Origin: Gammaproteobacteria bacterium
GTDB lineage: Bacteria > Pseudomonadota > Gammaproteobacteria > Thiohalobacterales > Thiohalobacteraceae
Reading direction: 5' to 3'
Assembly (NCBI GenBank): GCA_016218375.1
Contig: JACREG010000100.1
Location: forward strand, 1 to 36,871
Length of the DNA: 36,871 bases
A model generated the notes under the pieces. That model saw nothing but the letters and a program-made list of their open reading frames with translations, had not been told where the DNA came from and ran no database searches. The position numbers and the translations under genes were made by a program. Below, piece by piece: positions 8,037 through 14,787 of the stretch. Position 1 is the stretch's first letter. Every line of letters starts with the position of its first letter.

Positions 8037-8298
8037 ATGATTCGTCTCCTGCCTTGCAATACCCGGCATGCTCGCAAGTGCCTGCGTCCGGGCAGGTAGC
8101 ACGATCACGCCACTGCCTGAAACGGTAAAATTCTTCCATCCCCTGCAACACTCGCTCGGGCAGCACAAGACATCGCACCACGAAGCCGTCAGGGTTCATC
8201 AGCGGATTGAACCGCAGTTCTGGTGACAGGGCTGGTGGCCCGCTACCGCTCATCTTCAATTCGATCCGCGCAATTCTTTGTTCAAGCATCTTCGTCAT
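8020..8298 (-). CDS. Small Cys-rich protein, unknown function
   Basis: The start is either the ATG at 8298 (MTKMLEQRIARIELKM, 92 aa) or the ATG at 8289 that overlaps the upstream stop (ATGCTTGA). A basic helical N-terminus is followed by NPLMNPDGFVVRCLVLPERV and a C-terminal CPDAGTCEHAGYC motif. The evenly spaced Cys/His residues could bind zinc, which is inferred. Ends overlap both neighbours, typical of a tightly packed phage-like operon. Confidence 0.65.
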   Translation of the reverse strand: MTKMLEQRIARIELKMSGSGPPALSPELRFNPLMNPDGFVVRCLVLPERVLQGMEEFYRFRQWRDRATCPDAGTCEHAGYCKAGDESYESAQ

Positions 8299-8614
8299 CG
8301 GACATAGCCTCCAGTGCCGCAATGCGGCGTTCAAGTTCGCCGGCTGTAATCATGCTTGTGATCTGCCCCAGCACATACACCAGTCGCGTGCCTTCCTGCG
8401 GCTCGATCTTCCCGGAGCGCATGTCGCGGTAGACCTTCGCCGCTTCACGGTGGCAGTCCGCGACTGCCCGCAAGCGGATATGTTTAGGGCGGGAGGGGGT
8501 AGGGGTGAGCACGCGCCCTGTACCGTCCAGCGTTACCGGCTCCCGCATGGGCGCACCAGAGCCGTTCTGAGGCGGTTTCCTGCGCGTGCTCACTCCTTTC
8601 CCCTCCCCAAACAT
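8282..8614 (-). CDS. Small phage-type protein, unknown function
   Basis: The product is 110 aa. The ATG at 8614 shares its A with the stop of the gp10-like gene (TAATG), indicating translational coupling. The N-terminus is Pro/Arg-rich and probably disordered (VSTRRKPPQNGSG). The C-terminal half, HREAAKVYRDMRSGKIEPQE then YVLGQITSMITAGELERRI, resembles a helical family often found beside phage packaging genes, but I cannot name it with certainty. Downstream start codons at 8298 and 8289 overlap its end. Confidence 0.65.
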   Translation of the reverse strand: MFGEGKGVSTRRKPPQNGSGAPMREPVTLDGTGRVLTPTPSRPKHIRLRAVADCHREAAKVYRDMRSGKIEPQEGTRLVYVLGQITSMITAGELERRIAALEAMSDDEDA

Positions 8615-9090
8615 TACCGTCTATCGAAAGCGCGTTTGGCGGCGGAGTGCGCGGCCTGTTGAAGTGCTGCGCGGATGTCGAACAGCGACTCAGCAAGGGC
8701 AGACCGCAGGAATGACCGCGCCGGCAAGTTCACGCGCTGACTGTGCGCTCTCACAGTCGCGGTCTTGCCGCCCTTCGCCTTTCGCAGGTGTTCCCGAACT
8801 GTGACCACTCCCTTGAAGCCGAACTCATGTTCCTTGGCGTACTCAACAGCCGTGCCGACATGGCCGGTGATGCGTGTGCCTTGCTCCACGATGCGGTGGT
8901 TTATGGAGCGGCGCAGCCGGCCCGTGCGGACGTTCAGGACTTGCCCGCTGAGTTTCTGCGCCTTCACCTTCGACGACAGCTTGATGGACTGTCGCTCAAC
9001 CGCCTTGCGTAACTCGGCACGCACGTCAGGAACCACGCCGCGCAGGCGCTCAACTGTTTCACGGTGGCCGATGATCGTTGCCTTAATCAC
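8614..9090 (-). CDS. HK97 gp10-like / head-tail morphogenesis family protein
   Basis: GTG at 9090 is chosen because GGAGG lies 8 bp upstream; the tracked start at 9204 runs through another gene. The 158-aa product begins VIKATIIGHRETVERLRGVV. GRLRRSINHRIVEQG followed by a conserved VEYAKEHEFGF is the recognisable pattern of HK97 gp10-like minor structural proteins, which act at the head-tail junction or tail completion. No capsid, portal or terminase gene is present, so it may be a remnant or may be used with a helper phage. It overlaps the 51-aa gene upstream and couples to the 110-aa gene downstream. Confidence 0.7.
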   Translation of the reverse strand: MIKATIIGHRETVERLRGVVPDVRAELRKAVERQSIKLSSKVKAQKLSGQVLNVRTGRLRRSINHRIVEQGTRITGHVGTAVEYAKEHEFGFKGVVTVREHLRKAKGGKTATVRAHSQRVNLPARSFLRSALAESLFDIRAALQQAAHSAAKRAFDRR

Positions 9091-9238
9091 GGCGGCGGCC
9101 TCCACACAGTTGCGTCGCACGGCGGAATTGCCTGCTCGGGGCCTTGTGCGGCTTCTTCGGAACGCCACCACGCTGCGCCAGGGCCAGCTTGAGCAAATCG
9201 CCAAGGCCGGGCGCTGGCGTTTTCTTGTCCTTGCTCAT
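9083..9238 (-). CDS. Small basic protein (51 aa), unknown function
   Basis: Starts at the ATG at 9238 with GGAGGTGTGAC immediately upstream, a strong ribosome site. The product begins MSKDKKTPAPGLGDLLKLAL and ends in an Arg-rich tail (CGGRRRD). It overlaps the gp10-like GTG start by 8 bp, and its ATG follows the stop of the 219-aa gene by one base (9240). Short and basic with no recognised family; accepted for its ribosome site and packing. Confidence 0.6.
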   Translation of the reverse strand: MSKDKKTPAPGLGDLLKLALAQRGGVPKKPHKAPSRQFRRATQLCGGRRRD

Positions 9239-9239
9239 G

Positions 9240-9899
9240 TCACACCTCCAGCAGACCGGAGAACTTGTCGCGGGCAGCCTGTTCGATGCTGGCGCGGGTG
9301 TTGTGGGCATACATGTCGCGGTACGACTGGAAGCCCGCGAACTCCGTCATCATCATCTGCGCCGGGAGGGTGAACACTGCCGGCGCGACTGCGGAGTAAC
9401 AGCGTGGGGCGGCGTCTGTCGGTCGCATGGAATCGGCCAGCATCGCCGCGCCGCACAGTTCGGCATAGGCCGCTGTCAGATCGTCGCACAGCTTGATGTA
9501 TGCCTTGGCCTTGTCGCCGACAGCCTCATGAGTCATGAGCCACTGTTCATGGGCAATCTGAGCGCGAATCTGAGCGGCCTTGGTGTTCAGGGCGTCGATC
9601 TGCGATTGAAGTATGTCGCGGGCTGCCTGCGCAGCCTCTGCGGTCTGTGCGTGTTCTGCGGCCGTCTGGCGGGCTTCCTCCAACTCGGCAGCGGCAGCGT
9701 AGATATCGACCGACTCACCAAGGAGTCGACGCCCGAGTAATCCACGATGTTTCTGTTCGGCTGCCGCGACTGTTGCCTGTGCGGCCTCAGCCTGTTCGCC
9801 GGCCGGCTGGACTTTGCCGGTCAGCTTTGCGACGTGTTCGGCGCGCTGTGCGTCGATGGCTGCCAGCTCGCTGGTGAGGTTCTTCAATGTTGCGTTCAC
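9240..9899 (-). CDS. Coiled-coil protein (219 aa), phage-like, unknown function
   Basis: GTG at 9899 with AAGGAG about 9 bp upstream. The first ~130 residues are a long Ala/Glu/Gln-rich coiled coil (NLTSELAAIDAQRAEHVAKL, then ELEEARQTAAEHAQ and DILQSQIDALNTKAAQIRAQ). The C-terminal part changes character (CYSAVAPAVFTLPAQMMMTE) and may be globular. Long coiled coils of this type are common in scaffold, tape-measure or minor structural phage proteins, but no specific family is assigned. It is the first gene of the structural-type run and follows the palindrome array. Confidence 0.65.
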   Translation of the reverse strand: MNATLKNLTSELAAIDAQRAEHVAKLTGKVQPAGEQAEAAQATVAAAEQKHRGLLGRRLLGESVDIYAAAAELEEARQTAAEHAQTAEAAQAARDILQSQIDALNTKAAQIRAQIAHEQWLMTHEAVGDKAKAYIKLCDDLTAAYAELCGAAMLADSMRPTDAAPRCYSAVAPAVFTLPAQMMMTEFAGFQSYRDMYAHNTRASIEQAARDKFSGLLEV

Positions 9900-9961
9900 G
9901 GTCTATTGCTCCTTCGTCGTGTATGCCCATAAGGGCGGTTAGAGATGGCTATCTAAATAGG

Positions 9962-10103
9962 TGTCCCGCTGCGGGACAATCGACCTAGCGAAAATGGGCG
10001 GTTTTGTACCGTGGCGGGACAAAGTGGCTGGATTCGCCTTTTCGGCGCGTCCGCTTTGTCCCGTGGCGGGACAATCTGCTGGGGCTTCGTCCCGCCACGG
10101 GGC
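9962..10103. repeat. Array of four GTCCCG...CGGGAC palindromes
   Basis: Four related palindromes: TGTCCCGCTGCGGGACA (9962-9978, perfect), TTTGTACCGTGGCGGGACAA (10003-10022, one arm degenerate), TTGTCCCGTGGCGGGACAA (10056-10074, perfect 8-bp arms) and TCGTCCCGCCACGGGGC (10087-10103). Centres are about 43, 52 and 30 bp apart. They lie between the replication-like HTH gene and the coiled-coil gene. They could be iterons/origin sites, operators, or a decayed repeat-encoded tail of the HTH gene. Confidence 0.75.
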
Positions 10104-10111
10104 TACCGTTT

Positions 10112-10576
10112 TCAATTTTCTGGTCTCCGTGCGCGACGCCAGACAGCGGGCATTGATGCCATAGGCGGACCAGCTAAGGTTTGCTCTTTCCCCATGTAGT
10201 CTGTGGTCCGATAACTGCCGGGCTTCACGTCCAACTTGTTCAGGTCGCAATCCAGAGGGAACAACGTGCAAGCGAACAAGGAGCAGTCGAGCCTTGAGCC
10301 TTGGCGCGTCTGGATCAGTAGTCCATTCGATATCAATTCGCGAATGGCAGCGTTCAGGCTCGAACGGCTGTTCCATCCGCGAACCATCATCAGCTTGGGC
10401 GCAAGCGAGATGTCGCCATTCCGCGTTGCGTTCGGGCCAAGGGCTGCGAGCACGTCGATCAGCAACTTTGCCGCAAGGGGCGAAAGCTCCGCACATGCTC
10501 TGGCGCGCAGGAACGCCAGTGGCAGCGGAAGCCAAGGCCCGTGTACTGCGACGGACTTCTTTTTGCGCGGCTCCAT
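10112..10576 (-). CDS. Replication-initiator-like / helix-turn-helix protein
   Basis: A 154-aa protein starting MEPRKKKSVAVHGPWLPLPL. The pattern is that of the HTH family found in the replication region of many proteobacterial islands and phages: SPLAAKLLIDVLAAL, NGDISLAPKLMMVRGWNSRS, LNAAIRELISNGLLIQTRQG and LFACTLFPLDCDLNKLDV, a winged-helix-like core at about residues 30-125. Its ATG follows the stop of the upstream gene directly (TGAATG). After the stop the same frame continues past a second stop into repeat-derived peptide (PRGGT, VPPRD), so the tail may be truncated. A DNA-replication role is inferred from family context only. Confidence 0.7.
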   Translation of the reverse strand: MEPRKKKSVAVHGPWLPLPLAFLRARACAELSPLAAKLLIDVLAALGPNATRNGDISLAPKLMMVRGWNSRSSLNAAIRELISNGLLIQTRQGSRLDCSLFACTLFPLDCDLNKLDVKPGSYRTTDYMGKEQTLAGPPMASMPAVWRRARRPEN

Positions 10577-10915
10577 TCATGCCAGCGCCAGCATCGCCGC
10601 TGCGCGCTCGCGGTTGTCGTTATCCAACCAGTAGCGGCATACGCGGGTTTTGTGGCCGTCGTAGCCGGGCACGGTTTCGATGTGGCGCGAAACATTGATA
10701 CCCATGCGTTCGATCTTGGCGACGGTCGAATGGAGGCAGTGGTCGCCGATGCGTTCGGCTTCAAAGCGGTTGAGACTTCGGCCGTCGGCGAACTCGGCGA
10801 GAATGCGGGCTTGTTTCGTCGGGCGGTGGGTCGTGTTATGGTGGGGGCGCTGATTTCCCGGAAAGACCTTCGCCGCTTCCTGGCCACCGCTGGGGGCGGC
10901 TTTTTCTTTGCTCAT
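10577..10915 (-). CDS. Helix-turn-helix domain protein of the replication module
   Basis: The start at ATG 10915 (ATGA overlap with the AlpA-like stop) has GGAAGGGGG upstream. The product is 112 aa. After a Lys/Pro-rich N-terminus, RILAEFADGRSLNRFEAERI, GDHCLHSTVAKIERMGINVS and KTRVCRYWL form a winged-HTH pattern common beside AlpA-like genes in integrated elements. The likely role is DNA binding in regulation or replication. It forms a translationally coupled trio with the genes on both sides. Confidence 0.7.
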   Translation of the reverse strand: MSKEKAAPSGGQEAAKVFPGNQRPHHNTTHRPTKQARILAEFADGRSLNRFEAERIGDHCLHSTVAKIERMGINVSRHIETVPGYDGHKTRVCRYWLDNDNRERAAAMLALA

Positions 10916-11157
10916 GGCGCACCCCCTTCCTTGCGGGCCGTCTTGATGCGCGCCTCGATCCAACTTGAGACTTCGCTATCGACCCAGCCGACGGCCTTTG
11001 AACCGATGGATACCGGGCGGGGGAATGTCGGATCGAAATCGCCGGGGCGCTTCTTGTTGCGTCGCAACTTGGCGTAGATGGATGACCGTGAAAGCCCGGT
11101 GCGGGCCTCCACCTCTTTGCGCCGAATGATTTTCGGCGCGGCGTGTTGTGCGGCCAT
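10912..11157 (-). CDS. AlpA-family excisionase/regulator
   Basis: An 81-aa protein from the ATG at 11157 (GGAG about 9 bp upstream). KIIRRKEVEARTGLSRSSIY, then FPRPVSIGSKAVGWVDSEV and SWIEARI, is the standard AlpA/phage-regulator fold (MerR-like HTH). Such proteins control integrase or excision genes in P4- and CP4-57-like elements and in Gram-negative phage-inducible islands. It heads the replication trio and lies 94 bp from the unknown gene beside int, so it probably has its own promoter there. Confidence 0.88.
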   Translation of the reverse strand: MAAQHAAPKIIRRKEVEARTGLSRSSIYAKLRRNKKRPGDFDPTFPRPVSIGSKAVGWVDSEVSSWIEARIKTARKEGGAP

Positions 11158-11251
11158 GCTCGCAACTCCGAAGAGTTCGCCGGAACATACCGGCATGGTT
11201 TCGCACAATATGTACATCCCACCCCGTCATCTTGGGGTGGAATTTGGAGGA

Positions 11252-11731
11252 TTATTTTACCCCCATGCTGCGATTGAACTTCTTGTAGGCCGTGATTACT
11301 TCGTGAATCTTGCAGCCCGCCGCCTGACTGACAATGTGAGCCGCCGTGGTTTTCCCGGATAGTTCATTGTTCGAGTAGTGCGGCAAATCGAATGCCTTTG
11401 CCACTTCCTGAGTAGCCATCCAATATTTGTAATCTCGCTCCCAGTTGTCGTACTTGTCGCTCCCCCTTTTGGTGGGGCGCTTCGTCTTGCCCTCAAGCAC
11501 ATCAGCGGCGAAAGTCGCAAGCTCTGGTGGCAGTCTCTCATTCTTACGCAGCAATTTAGCGGCGACCGCCACCAACGCATCAAAGTCATTTGTGTCGGGG
11601 TTGGTCGCGGCGGTTAGTAGTGCCTTGGCGACATTCTCATGCTGTTGTGGAGTTGACACCTTTACGTCATCGACAAGAAGGTCCGGGTCGCTCAATAATC
11701 GTTTGGCAAACGCGATAGCATCATCGTTCAC
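11252..11731 (-). CDS. Unknown protein (159 aa) next to the integrase
   Basis: GTG start at 11731 with GGGGAA nearby, 12 bp after the integrase stop. The N-terminal part is helical and acidic (NDDAIAFAKRLLSDPDLLVD); the C-terminal part, DYKYWMATQEVAKAFDLPHY then AAHIVSQAAGC, looks like a helical DNA-binding or recruitment segment. No signal peptide or membrane helix. I do not recognise the family. It is co-oriented with int and could be an accessory or regulatory gene of the element. Confidence 0.65.
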   Translation of the reverse strand: MNDDAIAFAKRLLSDPDLLVDDVKVSTPQQHENVAKALLTAATNPDTNDFDALVAVAAKLLRKNERLPPELATFAADVLEGKTKRPTKRGSDKYDNWERDYKYWMATQEVAKAFDLPHYSNNELSGKTTAAHIVSQAAGCKIHEVITAYKKFNRSMGVK

Positions 11732-11742
11732 GGGCTTCCCCC

Positions 11743-13065
11743 TCAGACCGCCTGAAACGCCTTGCCGAAGTTGCCGATAATCACCTTACGGCCTTCCTCG
11801 ATCTGGCTGTCCACGAAATCCGCCCACCATTGCAACATATCGCGGCGCTGGTCTGCATACTGCGCCCGGTTGTAAACGCCTCTGATGCCCTTGGTTTCGT
11901 GGGCCAGACATTTCTCGATCCAGTCGGAGTTAAAACCCGCTTCATGCAAATGCGTTGATGCTGTCCGCCGGAAGTCATGAATTACGAAATCCCGCACCTC
12001 GATTTCCAGCGAGCGTACCGCCTGATTCAAGGTGCTATGAGCAATCGGTTGGCGCGGGTCGCTACGGCTTGGAAATACCCACTCTGAATCACTCGCCAGT
12101 CCCTTCAATTCTTCGAACATCGCCACGGCCTGCCGGGGCAAGTGAACAAGGTGTGGCTTGTCCTTCTTCATGCGCTCGCCGGGTATAGCCCATTCGCCTT
12201 TCTCAAGGTCTAGCTCGCTCCACTTTGCTTCGATCAGTTCCGATTTCCGCACCATGCACAGAATCAGCAGGTGGATAGCCAGCTTGTAAGCCCGCTTGAT
12301 GCTGGACTGATAGATCGCCCGCAGCAGCTTTCCGACTTCATCCGGGGACAGTGCTACGTCGCGGCTCTTGGCTTGGGCAATGAACTTCGCCTCGATAGCT
12401 GCCGCGGGATTGAATTGGGTTTTCTCTCGCGCAATGGCATAGGCAAAAAGCCGTTTCAGAACATTGCGGGTTTGCAGCGCCATTTGATCGGCCCCGCGAT
12501 TCTTGATCTTGTCGGTAATCGCCAGAATATCGGTCACGGTCACATCGGCAACTCGCTTACTGCCAATGGCTGGAATCACGTCTTTGTCCAGAACCCGCTT
12601 GATGTTGCGGGGGCTACTGTTCGCGGGTTCCACAATCTCGGCATACCAGCGCTTTGCAAAGGCTTCCACTGTGTCCGCCTCCTTCGTTGCGGCTTCCTTG
12701 GCTTTGACCTTCTCGATAGCCTTCAAGCACCAATTGCGGATGAAGAATTCAGCCAGCTCCTTGGCGGCGGGGGAGACATCCTCGGGGATCGGATCACCAC
12801 GCTTCAAGGCCATCGGAGACAGGCCACGCCCGGCCAGCGCCTTGCAGTCATCGCGCCATGTGCGGGCTTCGGCCAGAGAATAGGCGGGGTAATCTCCAAG
12901 CGAGATTTTTTCTTGCTTGCTCCCGCGGCCGCCTACCCGGTAGCGAAGCCGCCAAACCTTCGAGCCGCCGGGCATAACCTCTATGTGCAATCCGCCATCA
13001 TCGGTTTCGATATACGGCTTTTCGCCCGGCTTTAGATTCCGCAGCTTGGTATCTGACAGTGCCAT
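11743..13065 (-). CDS. int: Tyrosine recombinase (P4-type integrase)
   Basis: The ORF is open from 13212, but the ATG at 13065 with GGAGGG just upstream gives the family N-terminus MALSDTKLRNLKPGEKPYIE (440 aa). Domains: N-terminal arm-binding DUF4102-type domain (about 1-90), core-binding helices (about 140-230), catalytic domain (about 240-410). Catalytic residues visible: Arg in MVRKSELIEAKWSELD, HDFRRTAST, His in LAHE, and Tyr in GVYNRAQY. It catalyses integration at the mnmE 3' end, inferred from its position next to the att site. Upstream lie eight TGGGAACAC words, probable arm sites that may also let Int repress its own promoter. Confidence 0.96.
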   Translation of the reverse strand: MALSDTKLRNLKPGEKPYIETDDGGLHIEVMPGGSKVWRLRYRVGGRGSKQEKISLGDYPAYSLAEARTWRDDCKALAGRGLSPMALKRGDPIPEDVSPAAKELAEFFIRNWCLKAIEKVKAKEAATKEADTVEAFAKRWYAEIVEPANSSPRNIKRVLDKDVIPAIGSKRVADVTVTDILAITDKIKNRGADQMALQTRNVLKRLFAYAIAREKTQFNPAAAIEAKFIAQAKSRDVALSPDEVGKLLRAIYQSSIKRAYKLAIHLLILCMVRKSELIEAKWSELDLEKGEWAIPGERMKKDKPHLVHLPRQAVAMFEELKGLASDSEWVFPSRSDPRQPIAHSTLNQAVRSLEIEVRDFVIHDFRRTASTHLHEAGFNSDWIEKCLAHETKGIRGVYNRAQYADQRRDMLQWWADFVDSQIEEGRKVIIGNFGKAFQAV

Positions 13066-13081
13066 GATGCCCTCCATCCGC

Positions 13082-13296
13082 GTGTTCCCATGGAATCGAC
13101 CTCCATCTTGGGAACACCAACAACCATGGGAACACATGCTTAAATGTCTTGATGAATAGCAGCTTTCATCTGCATGCGCCCGCCCGGTGTTCCCATGAAA
13201 ACCTGATATCACCGACTCCAGAAATGGCCGTTTGGGAACACCGACGTACCATCATGGGAACACGGCATACAGCCATGGGAACACTCTTGGGAACAC
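13082..13296. repeat. Cluster of eight integrase arm-type repeats (TGGGAACAC)
   Basis: Copies at 13082-13091 and 13187-13196 are on the minus strand. Copies at 13109-13117, 13126-13135, 13233-13241, 13254-13263, 13275-13284 and 13288-13296 are on the plus strand. Five of them read ATGGGAACAC in full. With the two at 5793 and 5805 there are ten in the element, and I saw none elsewhere in the window. Position upstream of int and near the att site suggests arm-type Int binding sites. Confidence 0.75.
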
Positions 13297-13310
13297 ACTT
13301 TCGCGGATTG

Positions 13311-13336
13311 ACGCGGAACATGCAAGCATTCCGCGT
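13311..13336. repeat. Inverted repeat near the att site
   Basis: ACGCGGAA at 13311-13318 pairs with TTCCGCGT at 13329-13336 around 10 bases. It lies between the arm-repeat cluster and the terminator; it could be a site for an accessory recombination factor. No direct evidence. Confidence 0.4.
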
Positions 13337-13339
13337 AAC

Positions 13340-13362
13340 AAAAAGCCCGCTTTAATGCGAGC
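13340..13362 (-). terminator. Terminator downstream of mnmE, carried by the element
   Basis: On the minus strand GCTCGC and GCGGGC form a 6-bp stem (one G-T pair) with an ATTAAA loop, followed by five Ts. It is inside the element, 46 bp past the mnmE stop, and would stop mnmE transcripts from entering int. Confidence 0.65.
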
Positions 13363-13407
13363 TTAGGTAGTGTTTGCGGACGGCCTCAGCCTATGTCGGA
13401 ACGCTTA

Positions 13408-14769
13408 CTATTTTCCAATACAGAAACTGGAAAAAATCCGCCCCAGCAGATCGTCGCTGGAAAACTCGCCGGTGATTTCGTTCAAGGACTGCTGCGCCAG
13501 GTGCAGTTCCTCGGCGAGCAGTTCGCCGGCGCGCTGTTGTTCCAATTGTATCTTGCCTTGCTGAACATGCTCCCAGGCGCGCGCCAGCGCATCGAGGTGG
13601 CGGCGGCGCGCGGTGAAGCCATGTTCGCTTGCGCCGGTGTAACCCATGCAGTGTTTGAGATGAGCGCGCAGTGCGTCGATGCCGATGTCTTGTTGCGCGG
13701 AGAGATACAGATGTTCGCGGCTGGCATCCGCCGCGCTGTTGGGCGCGTGGCCGCTGAGGTCGATCTTGTTGTGGACGAGCGTGTGCGGGAGTTGTTGCGG
13801 AAGGCGATCGAGGATGGCTTGATCGGCGTCGTTGAAGCCCTGCGTGTCATCGATCACCAGCAATAAACGGTCGGCGGTTTCGATGGCGCGCCAAGCGCGC
13901 TTCATGCCTTCCTGTTCGACGGCATCGCTACTGTCGCGTAGACCAGCGGTGTCGATGATGTGCAGCGGCATACCGTCGATCTGAATGTGTTCGCGCAGCA
14001 CATCGCGGGTGGTGCCGGCGATGGGCGTGACGATGGCGGCCTCATGGCCGGCGAGCGCGTTGAGTAGACTGGACTTGCCGGCGTTGGGTTGTCCGGCGAT
14101 GACGACGGTCATGCCTTCGCGCAGGAGGCGGCCTTGCTGGGCGCTAGTGCGCAGTTCGACGAACTGTGTTTCGAGCGCAGATAACTGCTGTTGAATCTCA
14201 CCGTCGTTGAGAAAGTCGACTTCCTCTTCGGGAAAGTCGATGGCGGCTTCGACATACATGCGCAGTTGGATCAAGGCTTCGACCAGCGCGTGAATGCGCT
14301 GCGAGAATTCGCCTTGTAAGGAACGCACGGCGGCGCGCGCGGCTTGCGCGGTGCCGGCGTCGATGAGATCGGCGATGGCTTCGGCTTGGGCGAGATCGAG
14401 TTTGTCGTTCAGGAAAGCGCGTTGGGAGAATTCGCCGGGGCGTGCCAGGCGTGCGCCGAGTTGCAACGCGCGCGCGAGCAGCAGATCCATCACCACCGGG
14501 CCGCCGTGGCCGTGCAACTCCAGGACGTGTTCGCCGGTGAAGGAATTTGGTGCGGGGAAATACAGTGCGAGGCCGTTGTCGATTTGTTCGCCGTGTGCGT
14601 CGGTGAAGCGGTGCAGTTCCGCATGGCGTGGCGACGGTAATGTGCCCAGCAGTGCTCGCGCGATGTCGGGAACTGTGTTGCCGGAGATGCGCACGATGCC
14701 GACGCCGCCGCGACCGGGCGGGGTAGCGATCGCGGCGATGGTATCGGCGTCGGTGAGGGACTCTGCCAT
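13408..14769 (-). CDS. mnmE: tRNA modification GTPase MnmE (TrmE)
   Basis: MnmE is the GTPase that, with MnmG, forms the (carboxymethyl)aminomethyl group on U34 of certain tRNAs. The product is 453 aa (E. coli 454). It begins [30 protein letters not shown], the formyl-THF-binding N-terminal domain. The inserted G domain shows [17 protein letters not shown] (G1), IAGTTRD (G2), DTAGLRD (G3) and HNKIDL (G4). It ends with the essential FCIGK, whose codons form the attachment site. 18 bp separate it from yidC, as in the conserved rpmH-rnpA-yidD-yidC-mnmE order. Confidence 0.98.
   Translation of the reverse strand: MAESLTDADTIAAIATPPGRGGVGIVRISGNTVPDIARALLGTLPSPRHAELHRFTDAHGEQIDNGLALYFPAPNSFTGEHVLELHGHGGPVVMDLLLARALQLGARLARPGEFSQRAFLNDKLDLAQAEAIADLIDAGTAQAARAAVRSLQGEFSQRIHALVEALIQLRMYVEAAIDFPEEEVDFLNDGEIQQQLSALETQFVELRTSAQQGRLLREGMTVVIAGQPNAGKSSLLNALAGHEAAIVTPIAGTTRDVLREHIQIDGMPLHIIDTAGLRDSSDAVEQEGMKRAWRAIETADRLLLVIDDTQGFNDADQAILDRLPQQLPHTLVHNKIDLSGHAPNSAADASREHLYLSAQQDIGIDALRAHLKHCMGYTGASEHGFTARRRHLDALARAWEHVQQGKIQLEQQRAGELLAEELHLAQQSLNEITGEFSSDDLLGRIFSSFCIGK
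13415..13425 (-). repeat. Proximal att site within the mnmE 3' end
   Basis: TTCTGTATTGG on the coding strand, encoding Phe-Cys-Ile-Gly, followed by AAAATAG. Identical to the distal copy at 5722-5732. This is the same core as the known SGI1 attB in trmE. Confidence 0.82.
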
Positions 14770-14787
14770 CGCAGTTCCCGAAGCGGG

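Larger units (their letters stand above)
5722..13425. mobile_element. Integrated element (~7.7 kb) in the 3' end of mnmE
   Basis: The element is bounded by an 11-bp direct repeat, CCAATACAGAA, at 5722-5732 and 13415-13425. The right copy is the end of mnmE, encoding Phe-Cys-Ile-Gly. A P4-type integrase lies next to the mnmE end. Integrase arm-like repeats TGGGAACA(C/A) occur at both ends. The interior has an integrase, AlpA-like regulator, replication/HTH genes, small phage-like genes, and a two-gene cargo cassette on the opposite strand. mnmE and ubiB would be neighbours without it. Use of the trmE/mnmE 3' end is established for SGI1-type islands. No conjugation, terminase or capsid gene is visible, so it is more like a satellite or a non-autonomous island than a full prophage or ICE. 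Confidence 0.88.

Noticed and set aside
9939-10580. 213-aa minus-strand ORF overlapping the replication-type HTH gene in another frame
   Set aside because: The 154-aa frame carries the recognisable HTH family pattern and a coupled start. Only the tail of this ORF has repeat-derived peptides, which I mention as a possible frame relic.
12271-13035. 254-aa plus-strand ORF opposite the integrase
   Set aside because: Shadow frame of int, which has all catalytic motifs on the other strand.
13082-13296. Repeated TGGGAACAC words as a CRISPR array
   Set aside because: The repeats are 9-10 bp, irregularly spaced and on both strands, with no cas genes.
5722-13425. A tRNA gene as the element's attachment site
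   Set aside because: No tRNA cloverleaf is visible at either end; the repeat lies in the mnmE coding end.
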